The position numbers were made by a program, and so were the translations under genes. A stretch of DNA of 64,000 bases, taken from NCBI GenBank assembly GCA_039105265.1, contig JAPFFF010000006.1, positions 4,712,001 to 4,776,000 of the forward strand, written 5' to 3'. Position 1 is the stretch's first letter. Every line of letters starts with the position of its first letter. Below, piece after piece: positions 53,456-63,525 of this stretch. The notes below the pieces were generated by a model. That model did no database searches, was not told the DNA's origin, and saw only the letters and a program-made list of their open reading frames with translations. The stretch comes from Tritrichomonas musculus. Its lineage: Eukaryota > Parabasalia > Tritrichomonadida > Tritrichomonadidae.

Positions 53456-54418
53456 TAGAACATAGGAAACTCTCATAATCTTTTGAAATTAATATATAAT
53501 AAAGTATATCATATTATAAGAATATTTTAATAGAAAACATTTTCCTAATTTTGCGTATATACTGAGATATGATCAAAGAAAGTTGCCAAAATTGAGAGGA
53601 ATTTCTATTCAAATGTAGCATAATTTTGTAATTGACTTTTCTCGAAAATTTGGCGGACGATTTTTCTAAAAATTTAATATAATATATAATGCAATGTATA
53701 CTACTATTTAAGATAAATGTAATATACCGGTCATTCGTTGGCTCTGTTCTGGAATCGTTTTTTCCAAAAAAAATCGTAAAATCGGCTAAAAATAGTGTAA
53801 ATCGCTTTATCTCGGGATATATACTTATAATGCGCAATTTTTTTGCTTAATCGTGTTTTTAACATCATAATAAGACAAATAACCAATTTTTGGGTAAAAA
53901 TATTGAATTTTGGCCGATATTGTTAGTAACGAGTTTTTTTGTATTTTTATCTTAATATAAAAAATCTCATTCTTAACGGATAGGAGTTTTTGGTTATTAC
54001 TCTATATACAATAAACATACAATCCTATAATTTTATAATCATATACAATACAGTAATGCAATTATTGTTATACTGATTATGTAGGTACACCTATTTTTTT
54101 TTCTGACATTTAATGCAAAAATACAGAAATCAAATTTTTGAAATATATTTTATTAATAACTCGATGCAAAGCGAAGCTAATAAAAATATAACAATTGATA
54201 TATATTAAGATGCTTGCAATATATATTCTTATAATACCATAAATTTTGAAACATTTTTACATTTACGTCTGGAGACTCGTTATGAAAATCACAACTTTTT
54301 GAAAGACTCTCCGCCGCGATTTCGCTTAAAATCTGAAATCATCAATAACTATCTATGGTGAGTATATATTATTAATTTCGAAGCATATCGACATATCTCG
54401 AGAGTTTCCTATGTTCTA
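53456..54418. mobile_element. Non-autonomous element, 959 bp, with TA-flanked inverted ends
   Basis: GAACATAGGAAACTCTC starts at 53458 and is repeated inverted, ending at 54416, a perfect 17-bp inverted end. TA flanks both ends. Internal open frames (up to 107 codons, 53514-53837 on the minus strand) match no family that I know. It is probably a mariner-type derivative. Confidence 0.7.
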
Positions 54419-55330
54419 TAAAATAAATTGAAAAATAATAATTTAATAAAATAATAAAAAAATATTTCGTTTTTTCTTTTAACAATAGAAAATTATTATA
54501 TTATCAAGTATTTTTTATTAACCTAACATATTTGAAGTATAAATAAAATAATATGTGAATATTAAAATCTAGATCAAACTATTTAATATAGTTTTCAGTC
54601 AAAAAAAATTACTTTGTTTTTTGTGAGAACACATAGAATATTTTAATTCAAATTGGAAACTAGTCCCTTAATTAAACAAAACATTATATAAAGAAAAAAT
54701 AATATGAATAAAACCTTTAATCATTTTATTTCTATCAAATTCAAGAGATTAAATGCCCTTTTTTACCTATAAACAGAGAAAAATAATAATATCTTTTTAT
54801 ATTTTCAACCAATTCTATTTATTTATTTAGTAATATGTATATATGAGCAACAAAGAAAAAATATTTTGGGAAATACTTGCGAAATGATAAGTCTATGGAA
54901 TGAAAAATACTTATGAATAAAAAAATTTGGGGGCTAAAATACAACTTTCAATAAAAAAATAAACAAAAAATCATTTAGCCACCAAAATAGAAATGTGATA
55001 TGAAAAATGGGGGCTAGAGTGCATTTTCCCTTATTGATTTTATAAAATCTATATTTCTATCTTAATTTTTAACTTTTCGGATATTATTTCTTTATGTAAA
55101 ATAAGTTCGGCTTTGTTTTAGGGGAGTTTTTATGGTAAGAATGTTATTTTTCATTCAGGTATGCTCATCGGGATCGGAACTGTTACACGTCCGTTCCCTT
55201 ATGTTCCTTAGGAAATCCCGAATACCGAACGATAGGAATTTCCAGGGATTTTGCCCTGTAAATTATGTGAGAAAATCCCATGAACAATCCTCGTGAAATT
55301 TTTATCGTTCATATATATATATAAAAATTA
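54419..55330. other. Intergenic region containing a dispersed repeat and a GC-richer patch
   Basis: It includes the second copy of the AGCCCCCA-type repeat (54925-55030). A patch at 55150-55290 is much richer in GC (around GGGATCGGAACTGTTACACG) and carries a short inverted motif (GAAATCCC, GGGATTT). I cannot assign it to a gene. Confidence 0.45.
54925..55030 (-). repeat. Dispersed AGCCCCCA-type repeat, copy 2 (inverted)
   Basis: Read on the minus strand it gives GGGAAAATG, AGCCCCCATTTTTCA, ATCACAT, GGTGGCTA, a T-rich stretch and TTTTAGCCCCC, the same order as 14448-14562. Divergence is substantial, so the family is old. Confidence 0.6.
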
Positions 55331-55399
55331 TGAAGAAGAAGATGATGATAATGATAATCGTTAAGATTGCGAAGAAGATGATGATGAGCCTCGTTGTCA

Positions 55400-55510
55400 A
55401 AATTCTTCTTCTTCTATGAAAACCCCATATCCAATTATTGTTACAGAAGAAGGAATTATTATTTACGCTAATGATAAACATCAGTTGAAAACTTCATTTC
55501 GATATCAGTT
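55400..55510 (-). pseudogene. Decayed BspA-like LRR fragment
   Basis: On the minus strand an LRR unit is readable with stops (SLAxIIIPSSVTIIG at about 55430-55500). It is a relic of the same family as the gene at 56223-60275. The plus strand shows a short Glu/Asp-rich stretch just upstream that has no family match. Confidence 0.4.
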
Positions 55511-55767
55511 ATAGAAAAAAAAAGAATTGTCATATGTGTTAATTGATTTTACATAAGAAGGGATTGTTATTTTAATCATTAAATTTCCAAATTTTCAATT
55601 TCCAAATCAATAATCACTGTAATAGATGCTCATGTTTTGAATAATGGCTGTACCTGCTGTTTTTGCAACATCAAAGTATTTCTTCAGAAAAAATTGTGAT
55701 TGCGGATTTTGTTGAGAAGCTGTATTATATATCATTTTAAAAATAATAAAAATGCAGAAAGCTTTTT

Positions 55768-56110
55768 TTAAAAATATAAATAATAAAATAAACCGTCAAT
55801 AAAAACGTTCATATCATTAATTCCTTCATTGTTTTCATTATTCATTTTACCAGTCATTCTGTATCTTCGTGTCTTAACCAAATCTAAAGCATTTTTAACT
55901 TCATTATTTTTATATAGAAAATCCAAATTATCCACTTGGAACAAACGACGAAGGTTTTCTTTTCTGCTATATTTGCAGGCCAATATCAGAGGGGTCTGTC
56001 CAATGTCATCAGTAACGTTTACATCAATTGCCTTTCTTGATATGAAATCTTGAATTATTTGAACAGAAGAACAAGATCTTTTGACTATCTCATTAAATAA
56101 CTTTTTGAAG
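55768..56110 (-). pseudogene. C-terminal fragment of an ankyrin-repeat gene
   Basis: About 112 codons without a start codon. They encode the end of a trichomonad ankyrin protein: SVQIIQDFISRKAIDVNVTD, DIGQTPLILACKYSRKENLR, and a short non-repeat tail with a stop at 55768. The upstream part is missing; the BspA-like gene ends about 110 bp away. Confidence 0.6.
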
Positions 56111-56222
56111 CAATATTAATAATGTTTAAAGGGTTTTGTTTCCTTTTAAATTTTATCATTTACTTTACTAATTTTTATTTGATAGTTAGATTCATCATTT
56201 TTAAAAAATCTCTCGTATTTGA

Positions 56223-59200
56223 TTATATTCTTAAAACATTGGTTTCTGAAGATAAACCAATTCTTCCAACATTATTGATGGATGATGGAATTGTTATTTG
56301 TGTTAATGATGAACAAGCTCTGAAAGCAGAATATCCAATTGAAGTTACGGATGATGGAATTGTGATTTGTGTTAATGATGAACAAGCTCTGAAAGCAGAG
56401 TTTCCAATTGAAGTTACGGATGATGGAATTGTGACTTGTGTTAATGATGAGCAAGCTCTGAAAGCAGAGGTTCCAATTGAAGTTACGGATGATGGAATTG
56501 TGATTTGAGTTAATGATGAACAAAAATTAAAAGCAGATTTTCCTATATATTTGATGAATGATGGAATATTCACTACTTTAATATTGTTTTTCACAAATAT
56601 AAGAGTATCATAATTTTCAGAATCTGATGATTTATAAATGAGGAAATTGTTGTCAATAATTCTTATTCGTTCATTTTGATTTGGAATAATTTGTATTTTC
56701 TCTAATTGTTTGCATCCAGTGAAAATGTTTCCTTCAATTGAAGTTATGGATGATGGAATTGTGACTTGTTTTAATGATAGACAAAAACTGAAAGCAGAGC
56801 TTCCAATTGAAGTTACGGATAATGGGATTGTAACTTGTGTTAATGATGAACAAGATCTGAAAGCATAGACTCCAATTGAAGTTACGGATAATGGGATTGT
56901 AATTTGCACTAATGATGAACAAGAAAAGAAAGCAGAATCTCCAATTGAAGTTACAGATGATGGGATTGTGATTTGTGTTAATGATGAACAGTGCATAAAT
57001 GAGCCGTCCAAATCTTCACCTTTTATGTTTTTGATATTTGAATCGAGTTTTATTATGTCAATGTCTTTATTGTCACGAAAATAATAGTCAGTACTTTCAA
57101 TACCACTTATAATAATACTGATTTTGACTTTATTTGGATTCTTTTTTTTCAGATCGTTGATAAGTTGATAAATATTTTCAAAGGATTTTGTTGGATATCT
57201 GATTTCAATAATGATTTCTTTAAATTCCGAAATGTGTGATGAAAAATATGGTGACTCTAAGATACTCATTTCAAATAAGATTTCTGTTTGTTTAAATGAA
57301 ATTGTTATTTCTTCTTTTTCTTCTTCTGATAGTGATGATGATTTTGTATTTTCTGTTATACTCGTTCGAGTTATAATATCTTTCAATGGAAGACATCCAT
57401 TAAATGTATTCTTTTCAATATTTGTATGATATAAATCAATCATAACTTGTTTCAATCCAATACATCCTTCAAAACAATTTTCACCAATGTTTTGAACTGT
57501 TGATGGAATAATAAGTTTTGTCAATGATGTACTGCCACTGAATGCGTTGTTTCCGATTGTGTTAACTGATTGAGGAATTGTTATTGTTGTCAATGATGTA
57601 CAGCCATTGAATGTGTCGTTCCCGATTTTTTTAATCGTTGATGGAATAATAATTTCTTTCAAACTATGGCATCCTTTGAATGAGTTGTTCGGAATTTCAT
57701 TCATGTCTTCCGATAATTCAATTGACGTACATCCTTCAAAACAATTTTCACCAATGGTTTGAATTGTTGATGGAATTGTTATTTTTGTCAATGATGTACA
57801 TCCATTGAATGCGTTGTTTCCAATTGTGTTAACTGATTGAGGAATTGTTATTGTTGTCAATGATGTACATCCATTGAATGCATTGTTTCCGATTGTGTTA
57901 ACTGATTGAGGAATTGTTATTGTTGTCAATGATGTACATCCATTGAATGCATTGTTTCCGATTGTGTTAACTGATTGAGGAATTGTTATTGTTGTCAATG
58001 ATGTACAGCCATTGAATGTGTCGTTCCCGATTTTTTTAATCGTTGATGGAATAATAATTTCTTTCAAACTATGGCATCCTTTGAATGAGTTGTTCGGAAT
58101 TTCATTCATGTCTTCCGATAATTCAATTGACGTACATCCTTCAAAACAATTTTCACCAATGGTTTGAATTGTTGATGGAATTGTTATTTTTGTCAATGAT
58201 GTACATCCATTGAATGCGTTGTTTCCAATTGTGTTAACTGATTGAGGAATTGTTATTGTTGTCAATGATGTGCATCCATTGAATGTGTCGTTCCCGATTT
58301 TTTTAATCGTTGATGGAATAATAATTTCTTTCAAACTATGGCATCCTTTGAATGAGTTGTTCGGAATTTCATTCATGTCTTCCGATAATTCAATTGACGT
58401 ACATCCTTCAAAACAATTTTCACCAATGATTTGAATTGTTGATGGAATTGTTATTTTTGTCAATGATGTACATCCATTGAATGCGTTGTTTCCAATTATG
58501 TTAACTGATTGAGGAATTGTTATTGTTGTCAATGATGTACATCCATTGAATGCATTGTTTCCGATTGTGTTAACTGATTGAGGAATTGTTATTGTTGTCA
58601 ATGATGTACAGCCACTGAATGTGTCGTTACAAATTTCTTTGATCGTTGATGGAATTGTTATTGTCGTCAATGACGAACATTCTGCAAATGCTCCTCCTTC
58701 AATGATATTCACTGACATTGGAATATTGATTTCTTTTAATTGGCAGCATGAATAAAATGCTCCTCCACAGATCTTCATAACTGAATCTGGAATTGTGACT
58801 TTACTCAATTTTGAGCATAGTTCAAAATATCCTTCTTTGAATCCACCTGGAATGATGTCGTTTGGTCTTTCAATTATTATTGATTCAACATATTCATTAT
58901 GTTGAAATGGTCTTTCTTGTGGGTCAATTTTGGTGATTCTGATTTCCATTTTCAGTTTAATTTCACCTAACTTTTTGATGTCATTTACATTATCAAAAAG
59001 TTGTTGGTAGTCTGGTGATGGATATTCAATATCAGTATAAATTACATCAAAATTGTTAATAGCATTGATGAATTCTCCTTCTTCATTTGATGTGTTGAAT
59101 TTCAAAACTTTGATCATTGATGATGGAATAATGATCTTTTCTATTTCTTCTTTCAATGAAAATATTTGTTTGTTGTCTTTAGTTTCAATATAAATAAGTG

Positions 59201-60275
59201 GATCATTATCGAACTGATGCTTTGAATTAACTTTGATCGTCATTAGAAAATTGACAAGATTATAAATATTGTAAATGAGTTGATTTTGACAATCTTGTTT
59301 TTGAAGATTCGAAATGATCATTTTTTGTGTTTCTGATTGAAGTTTGTTAAACATTTCATAACTTGGATTTGAGTAAAAATTATTAACTTCCAGTATAACA
59401 GTTTTTAAATGTTCAATTTGTTTATCTTTGAATAACTCTTGTTCTTTCATTTCTTTTCGATTTTCTTCTTTTTCTCTTGAAAAATCGTTCGAAATAGATT
59501 CAATTTTCTTCTCTAAAATTTCAAATTTCTTTTCATAAAATGTCTCAATTTCGTTAATTCTTTCTCTCATTTTTTTAGTTTCAATTTCTACTTCTTCTTT
59601 CGATTTTTCAATGATGCTTCGAATTAAATTGGTTTCAATAAAATTGAGACCAATATTGTCAATATTTTTAATAACTTCTAAATAGAAATGTTTTCGGCCT
59701 CCTTGGCTGAAATTAATTAATGAAATCAAAACAAATGCTTCTTTCTTTTCTTTTTTAAGCATTTGAATTAAAAATTCAATAATTCCTTTTTCTATTTTAT
59801 CGTTTAATTTTTCTTTTTTAGAATGTTTTGAAAAAATTCGATAAAGTTGTGGTATTGTAAAAAAAAATAAACGGTCGTCAGTGATAATATCTTCAATTCT
59901 ATGGCAAATGTAATTTTCTTGAGCCATATAAAGATTTTGAGGATGTGAAAAGATTTCGTTAAGGATTTTTTGTTCATTTTCTTCATTATTTATGTATTCT
60001 TCTGTTATTTTGCTTAATGTTGGGATATAAAATTTTTTTGATAAAAATTGAAGCGAAAAAACATTGTTTGGTGTAATGGTGATTTCTCCTGTTTGGAAAA
60101 AATTAATAAAATCGTCGATCGTTTCTTCTGGATGTTGTAATTCTTGATCAAATTCGTTAAATAAATAAATCGGCTCTTCTTTGATCTTTTCTTCTTCAAA
60201 TGGATAGTTTGAATAAAGACGAAAGAAATTTATATCAAGCTCAAATTCTTTATCTGCATAAGCCAAACGTATCAT
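56223..60275 (-). CDS. BTB-like, coiled-coil, BspA-like LRR protein (1350 residues)
   Basis: An intact frame from the ATG at 60275. Residues 1-200 form the BTB-like module (FELDINFFRLYSNYPF, TIDDFINFFQTGEITITPNN). Residues about 205-310 are a charged coiled coil. From about 460 to the end run some 30 or more BspA-like LRRs of 23 residues (NGCTSLTTITIPQSVNTIGN). A middle block (ENCFEGCTSIELSEDMNEIP onward) is repeated three times almost identically, and the last LRRs form another homogeneous group (RACSSLTQITIPSSVTSIG). A degenerate non-LRR segment with IYQLINDLKKKNPNKVKISI separates the two LRR blocks. There is no signal peptide, so an intracellular scaffold is more likely than a surface adhesin. 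Confidence 0.85.
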   Translation of the reverse strand: MIRLAYADKEFELDINFFRLYSNYPFEEEKIKEEPIYLFNEFDQELQHPEETIDDFINFFQTGEITITPNNVFSLQFLSKKFYIPTLSKITEEYINNEENEQKILNEIFSHPQNLYMAQENYICHRIEDIITDDRLFFFTIPQLYRIFSKHSKKEKLNDKIEKGIIEFLIQMLKKEKKEAFVLISLINFSQGGRKHFYLEVIKNIDNIGLNFIETNLIRSIIEKSKEEVEIETKKMRERINEIETFYEKKFEILEKKIESISNDFSREKEENRKEMKEQELFKDKQIEHLKTVILEVNNFYSNPSYEMFNKLQSETQKMIISNLQKQDCQNQLIYNIYNLVNFLMTIKVNSKHQFDNDPLIYIETKDNKQIFSLKEEIEKIIIPSSMIKVLKFNTSNEEGEFINAINNFDVIYTDIEYPSPDYQQLFDNVNDIKKLGEIKLKMEIRITKIDPQERPFQHNEYVESIIIERPNDIIPGGFKEGYFELCSKLSKVTIPDSVMKICGGAFYSCCQLKEINIPMSVNIIEGGAFAECSSLTTITIPSTIKEICNDTFSGCTSLTTITIPQSVNTIGNNAFNGCTSLTTITIPQSVNIIGNNAFNGCTSLTKITIPSTIQIIGENCFEGCTSIELSEDMNEIPNNSFKGCHSLKEIIIPSTIKKIGNDTFNGCTSLTTITIPQSVNTIGNNAFNGCTSLTKITIPSTIQTIGENCFEGCTSIELSEDMNEIPNNSFKGCHSLKEIIIPSTIKKIGNDTFNGCTSLTTITIPQSVNTIGNNAFNGCTSLTTITIPQSVNTIGNNAFNGCTSLTTITIPQSVNTIGNNAFNGCTSLTKITIPSTIQTIGENCFEGCTSIELSEDMNEIPNNSFKGCHSLKEIIIPSTIKKIGNDTFNGCTSLTTITIPQSVNTIGNNAFSGSTSLTKLIIPSTVQNIGENCFEGCIGLKQVMIDLYHTNIEKNTFNGCLPLKDIITRTSITENTKSSSLSEEEKEEITISFKQTEILFEMSILESPYFSSHISEFKEIIIEIRYPTKSFENIYQLINDLKKKNPNKVKISIIISGIESTDYYFRDNKDIDIIKLDSNIKNIKGEDLDGSFMHCSSLTQITIPSSVTSIGDSAFFSCSSLVQITIPLSVTSIGVYAFRSCSSLTQVTIPLSVTSIGSSAFSFCLSLKQVTIPSSITSIEGNIFTGCKQLEKIQIIPNQNERIRIIDNNFLIYKSSDSENYDTLIFVKNNIKVVNIPSFIKYIGKSAFNFCSSLTQITIPSSVTSIGTSAFRACSSLTQVTIPSSVTSIGNSAFRACSSLTQITIPSSVTSIGYSAFRACSSLTQITIPSSINNVGRIGLSSETNVLRI
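57590..58640 (-). repeat. In-gene higher-order repeat, three near-identical LRR blocks
   Basis: The blocks contain a Glu-rich variant unit (SIELSEDMNEIPNNSFKGCH) at about 57700, 58110 and 58370, each followed by the same sequence down to TIKKIGNDTFNGCTSL. Copies differ by single bases, showing recent unequal exchange or gene conversion. Confidence 0.85.
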
Positions 60276-60354
60276 GCTTGATTTTATATATTAGCCTTCC
60301 TTTTCTATGAGATCCTTCAATTTTTATTTTTTTATACAATAAAGAAAAGGAATA

Positions 60355-60650
60355 AACCCCCTAACTTTTTCAACAACCCCCTAACTTTTTTTGACCATTT
60401 TTCCCTCTCAAATTAGCCTTTTTTGATGGCAAAAAGTACTTTCTTTTGAATTTAAATTTAAATATGGAAAAAAGTTAGGGGTTTTTGTAAAGTTAAAATC
60501 AGGGCTTCTAAATTATAATACATAAATAATATTGAATACATTATTAAATATATTAAAATTAATGAATATTTATTGATCTATAAAAAGTTTTCTCTCAAAT
60601 TTTAAAAAAGTTAGGGGTTTTTTTTATCGTTAGGGGGTTTTGAACTTTAC
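60355..60650. repeat. About 290-bp palindrome-like element with CCCCCTAACTTTTT ends
   Basis: CCCCCTAACTTTTT occurs twice at 60357-60395. Its reverse complement occurs at about 60474-60487, 60608-60620 and 60630-60640. The outer copies form inverted ends. Probably a small non-autonomous element; non-coding. Confidence 0.6.
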
Positions 60651-60758
60651 TTTAGCTCAAATTTCCTCTGACTCCTCACAATATTTGAGAATCACAATTG
60701 AAAGAAATATTCAAATATTTCATTTGTATAAAATATCTAAAAACGAAAATTTTAATGG

Positions 60759-62225
60759 TATAGTTGGTGGACATAATTATGTTTTTGGGACATAATCATG
60801 TTTGCTCAACTTTTTGAATGGTACACAAAAATAAAACACATTTTTCTCAATACTTTTTAAAGATAATTTGATAATATTATATACTTTATTAATGTATTTT
60901 ATGTACATCATTATTTAATTAAATGAGCTATTATATTTGTGATTTATATGAAATTTTGCCATTAATGTAAAAAAAAGTCAAAATGCTTATTTTATTCTCA
61001 ATAATTGAAACTTGGGATTTAATAATAATATCATTAATTCATAATCAGTAATGATATAATTTTGTCAGATAATTGATATCTAAAAACTTTCATATAAGAA
61101 AATTTTGATGCACAAAATAAAGTTAAAAATCATATCACTTTTTTGTTTTTTTCCAATAAAAAATAAAAACTTTTAAATTTTTATTTAAATATTTGATATA
61201 ATGCATATAGTATAATGATATTGAAAGAATAAAATTGGCGGTTCTACTCAAGATCTATTACCTTAATGAAAAAGGGTAACTTCTGAAATAACTTAAAAAG
61301 ACTTTCAATTTTAGACATTGAGAAATTATTTTCATTATTTTAATAGTTCTTCTATACTTACCTAATATTTATTGATTAATTGCTATTTTTAATGCTATTA
61401 TAATAGAAAAAATAAAAAAGTGTAATTTGTATATTTCTTAGAAAAACCTGAAATCTTGATGGACAACAATGATTTTTAGAGGATTAATAATATATTTCAT
61501 TGTATGTATTATCAAATAATGTAATTCTGAAATCATATCAATTATGCATGAGTGATTTATGAATGATTTTGAATGAAAAAAAGAAAAATGAAATTTTTCC
61601 AAGATTGATTCTTTTTCAACCATATTATTATATTTAATATATTATATGCATCATATAGATGATTAATACTGCATCTAATTTGAAATAAAATAAACTCATT
61701 TTTCAAAATTAGTAATTTTGTATGAATGATTTTTGTCATATTTTGAAAACACTTTTTCTTTTTATATAATTATTATTTCAATAAATTTTTTTCTAAAATA
61801 TAATATATACATTATATTCTAAAATAATAACTATGTTAGAGCAAATTAAAACAACCTTTATTTAATGGTAAAAGCATGAAATGTGATATGAAATGAGTTT
61901 TTTGATTAGTGAAATGAAAATGAAACCATTTTTTCTAATTATCTATTTTATTTCAATAAATAATAATGATACATTTTAATTATAGATGAAAAGTAAATTA
62001 TAATTTTTTTCAAATAATAAAAAAATATTCAGAAATTAAAAATTCGATATCATATTTATGATCAAATTTAGTTTGATAAAAGTGAATGAAAATCGGGGAA
62101 TAGAATGTATTCAATATGATATTAATTGTTCTACAATTGTTTTTTTAAAAGTCCAATTTGAATATATAGAAATGATGTGAAAACATAATTATGTCTCCAA
62201 AACAGAATTATGTCCACCAACTATA
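60759..62225. mobile_element. TA-flanked inverted-repeat element, 1463 bp, no intact gene
   Basis: TAGTTGGTGGACATAATTAT starts at 60761 and is repeated inverted, ending at 62223, with about 45-bp ends differing at a few positions (inner part GACATAATCATGTTT). TA lies at 60759-60760 and 62224-62225. The length fits a mariner-size element, but only short chance frames lie inside, so any transposase gene has decayed or was never present. Confidence 0.75.
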
Positions 62226-63055
62226 ATAAAAAATAATGAAAACTTAATTTTATGATCTTCTATTAAAAAATAAAGAGATAACTCTAACAAAATATTAATA
62301 GTTATTCATTTTTATTTTAAATAAAATCATTTCCATTTATTGTATCTCCATATGATGACATCGAAGGCTTAACATCTTTTACTGGTCAGAATAGTGGTGT
62401 GAAGTGATATGTAAAAATATTATTTTATAAAACTCTATAATTATAGTCGTTTTGGTCAAATTACCTACTGTTGGCTCTGGTCGTCTTTGAAAAAGGTGGC
62501 GAAGAAAATTATGGATGAAGATGAAGCGCTTAGAGTAATTAAGTCGAGGTTTCTGGCATAGTGAAAAAAAATCAATAGAATCCAATCTCAATTTTAAATA
62601 AGATTTTTTTATTTAGTGAAAAAAATAAGGCAAGCACTTTGATATTTAATTGACTTCTCTCGATACATGATTCATACCAAATTGAAACATAAAATATCCA
62701 TGGGACTTCTTTTTATATATATTTTTTAAAATCAATGCTCATAAGTTATCAAAAAATAATTATGATACTTGTGAATCATATGTCACATTTATATATCCTT
62801 TCATTTCAATGTTATAGTATAAGAGATCAAAATTTGTTGCAATATAACAAATACAAGTATCTAAATCATCAAATATTTTGAATCCAAAGTAAGTTCTATA
62901 AAATATTGAAATATAATATTTGTAACTGTATTTTTGTGATTATTCAAATTAAAAAAAGTATAGCACTAATGAAAACAACAAAAACAAAACCTTTGAATTA
63001 AAAAAAGTAAATGTTATTCAAAATTGCATGATAAACTGGAGAACCTGCAAAACAA

Positions 63056-63089
<34 letters not shown>

Positions 63090-63116
63090 GGCTAGAAAAA
63101 GAAAAATGATTATAAT

Positions 63117-63206
63117 TTTTATTTCAATTTGTAAAAATTCAATGGATCATTTCACCATTATCCAGCTTATTTCCAGCGTTACCCAACTTATTACCGAATT
63201 TTTATC
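63117..63206 (+). repeat. Dispersed 85-bp repeat, copy 2
   Basis: Same orientation as 26796-26882, sharing AATTCAATGGATCATTTCAC and CTTATTTCCAGCGTTACCCA. Confidence 0.75.
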
Positions 63207-63506
63207 TCCAATTTTCAAAAAAAATTATAACGTTAAATTTTATTCATTAAAAAATGTAAAAATATAAATATGATTTGATTTTCTTCATTTTTGAAGAAAT
63301 ATCTATAAAAATAAAGAAAATAAAGAAAAATTCTACAAAACACCTGATATCACTGATGCCACTTTTTTGTAAAATTAATTTTATTCTTTTACAATTGATT
63401 ATTTTTTTTGAAAAAAATTGAAAACAACCATCTAAATTTGAAAGCAACCATCAAAAAAATAATCAACTTTTTTAAAAGCAACCACGAAATATATATATAT
63501 ATATAT

Positions 63507-63514
63507 TCATTTTT
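63507..63514 (+). promoter_or_regulatory. Initiator-type element (TCATTTTT)
   Basis: It lies 12 bases before the ATG of the aldo/keto reductase and fits the trichomonad Inr pattern. Confidence 0.45.
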
Positions 63515-63525
63515 ATATAAATCAA

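Larger units (their letters stand above)
62226..63525. other. Intergenic region with a T29 run and a dispersed repeat
   Basis: No gene is seen. A pure T run lies at 63058-63086 and an AT dinucleotide run at about 63490-63506. The second copy of the 85-bp dispersed repeat lies between them. Confidence 0.5.

Noticed and set aside
53514-53837. 107-codon minus-strand frame
   Set aside because: Lies inside the 959-bp element, with no recognisable family and biased composition.
56122-56508. Plus-strand frame with repeated DDGIVICVNDEQALKAE-like text
   Set aside because: Antisense of the LRR repeats of the gene on the minus strand.
60470-60645. Telomere-like sequence (GTTAGGGG)
   Set aside because: Only a few copies, in mirrored orientation and separated by unique sequence; not a tandem telomeric array.
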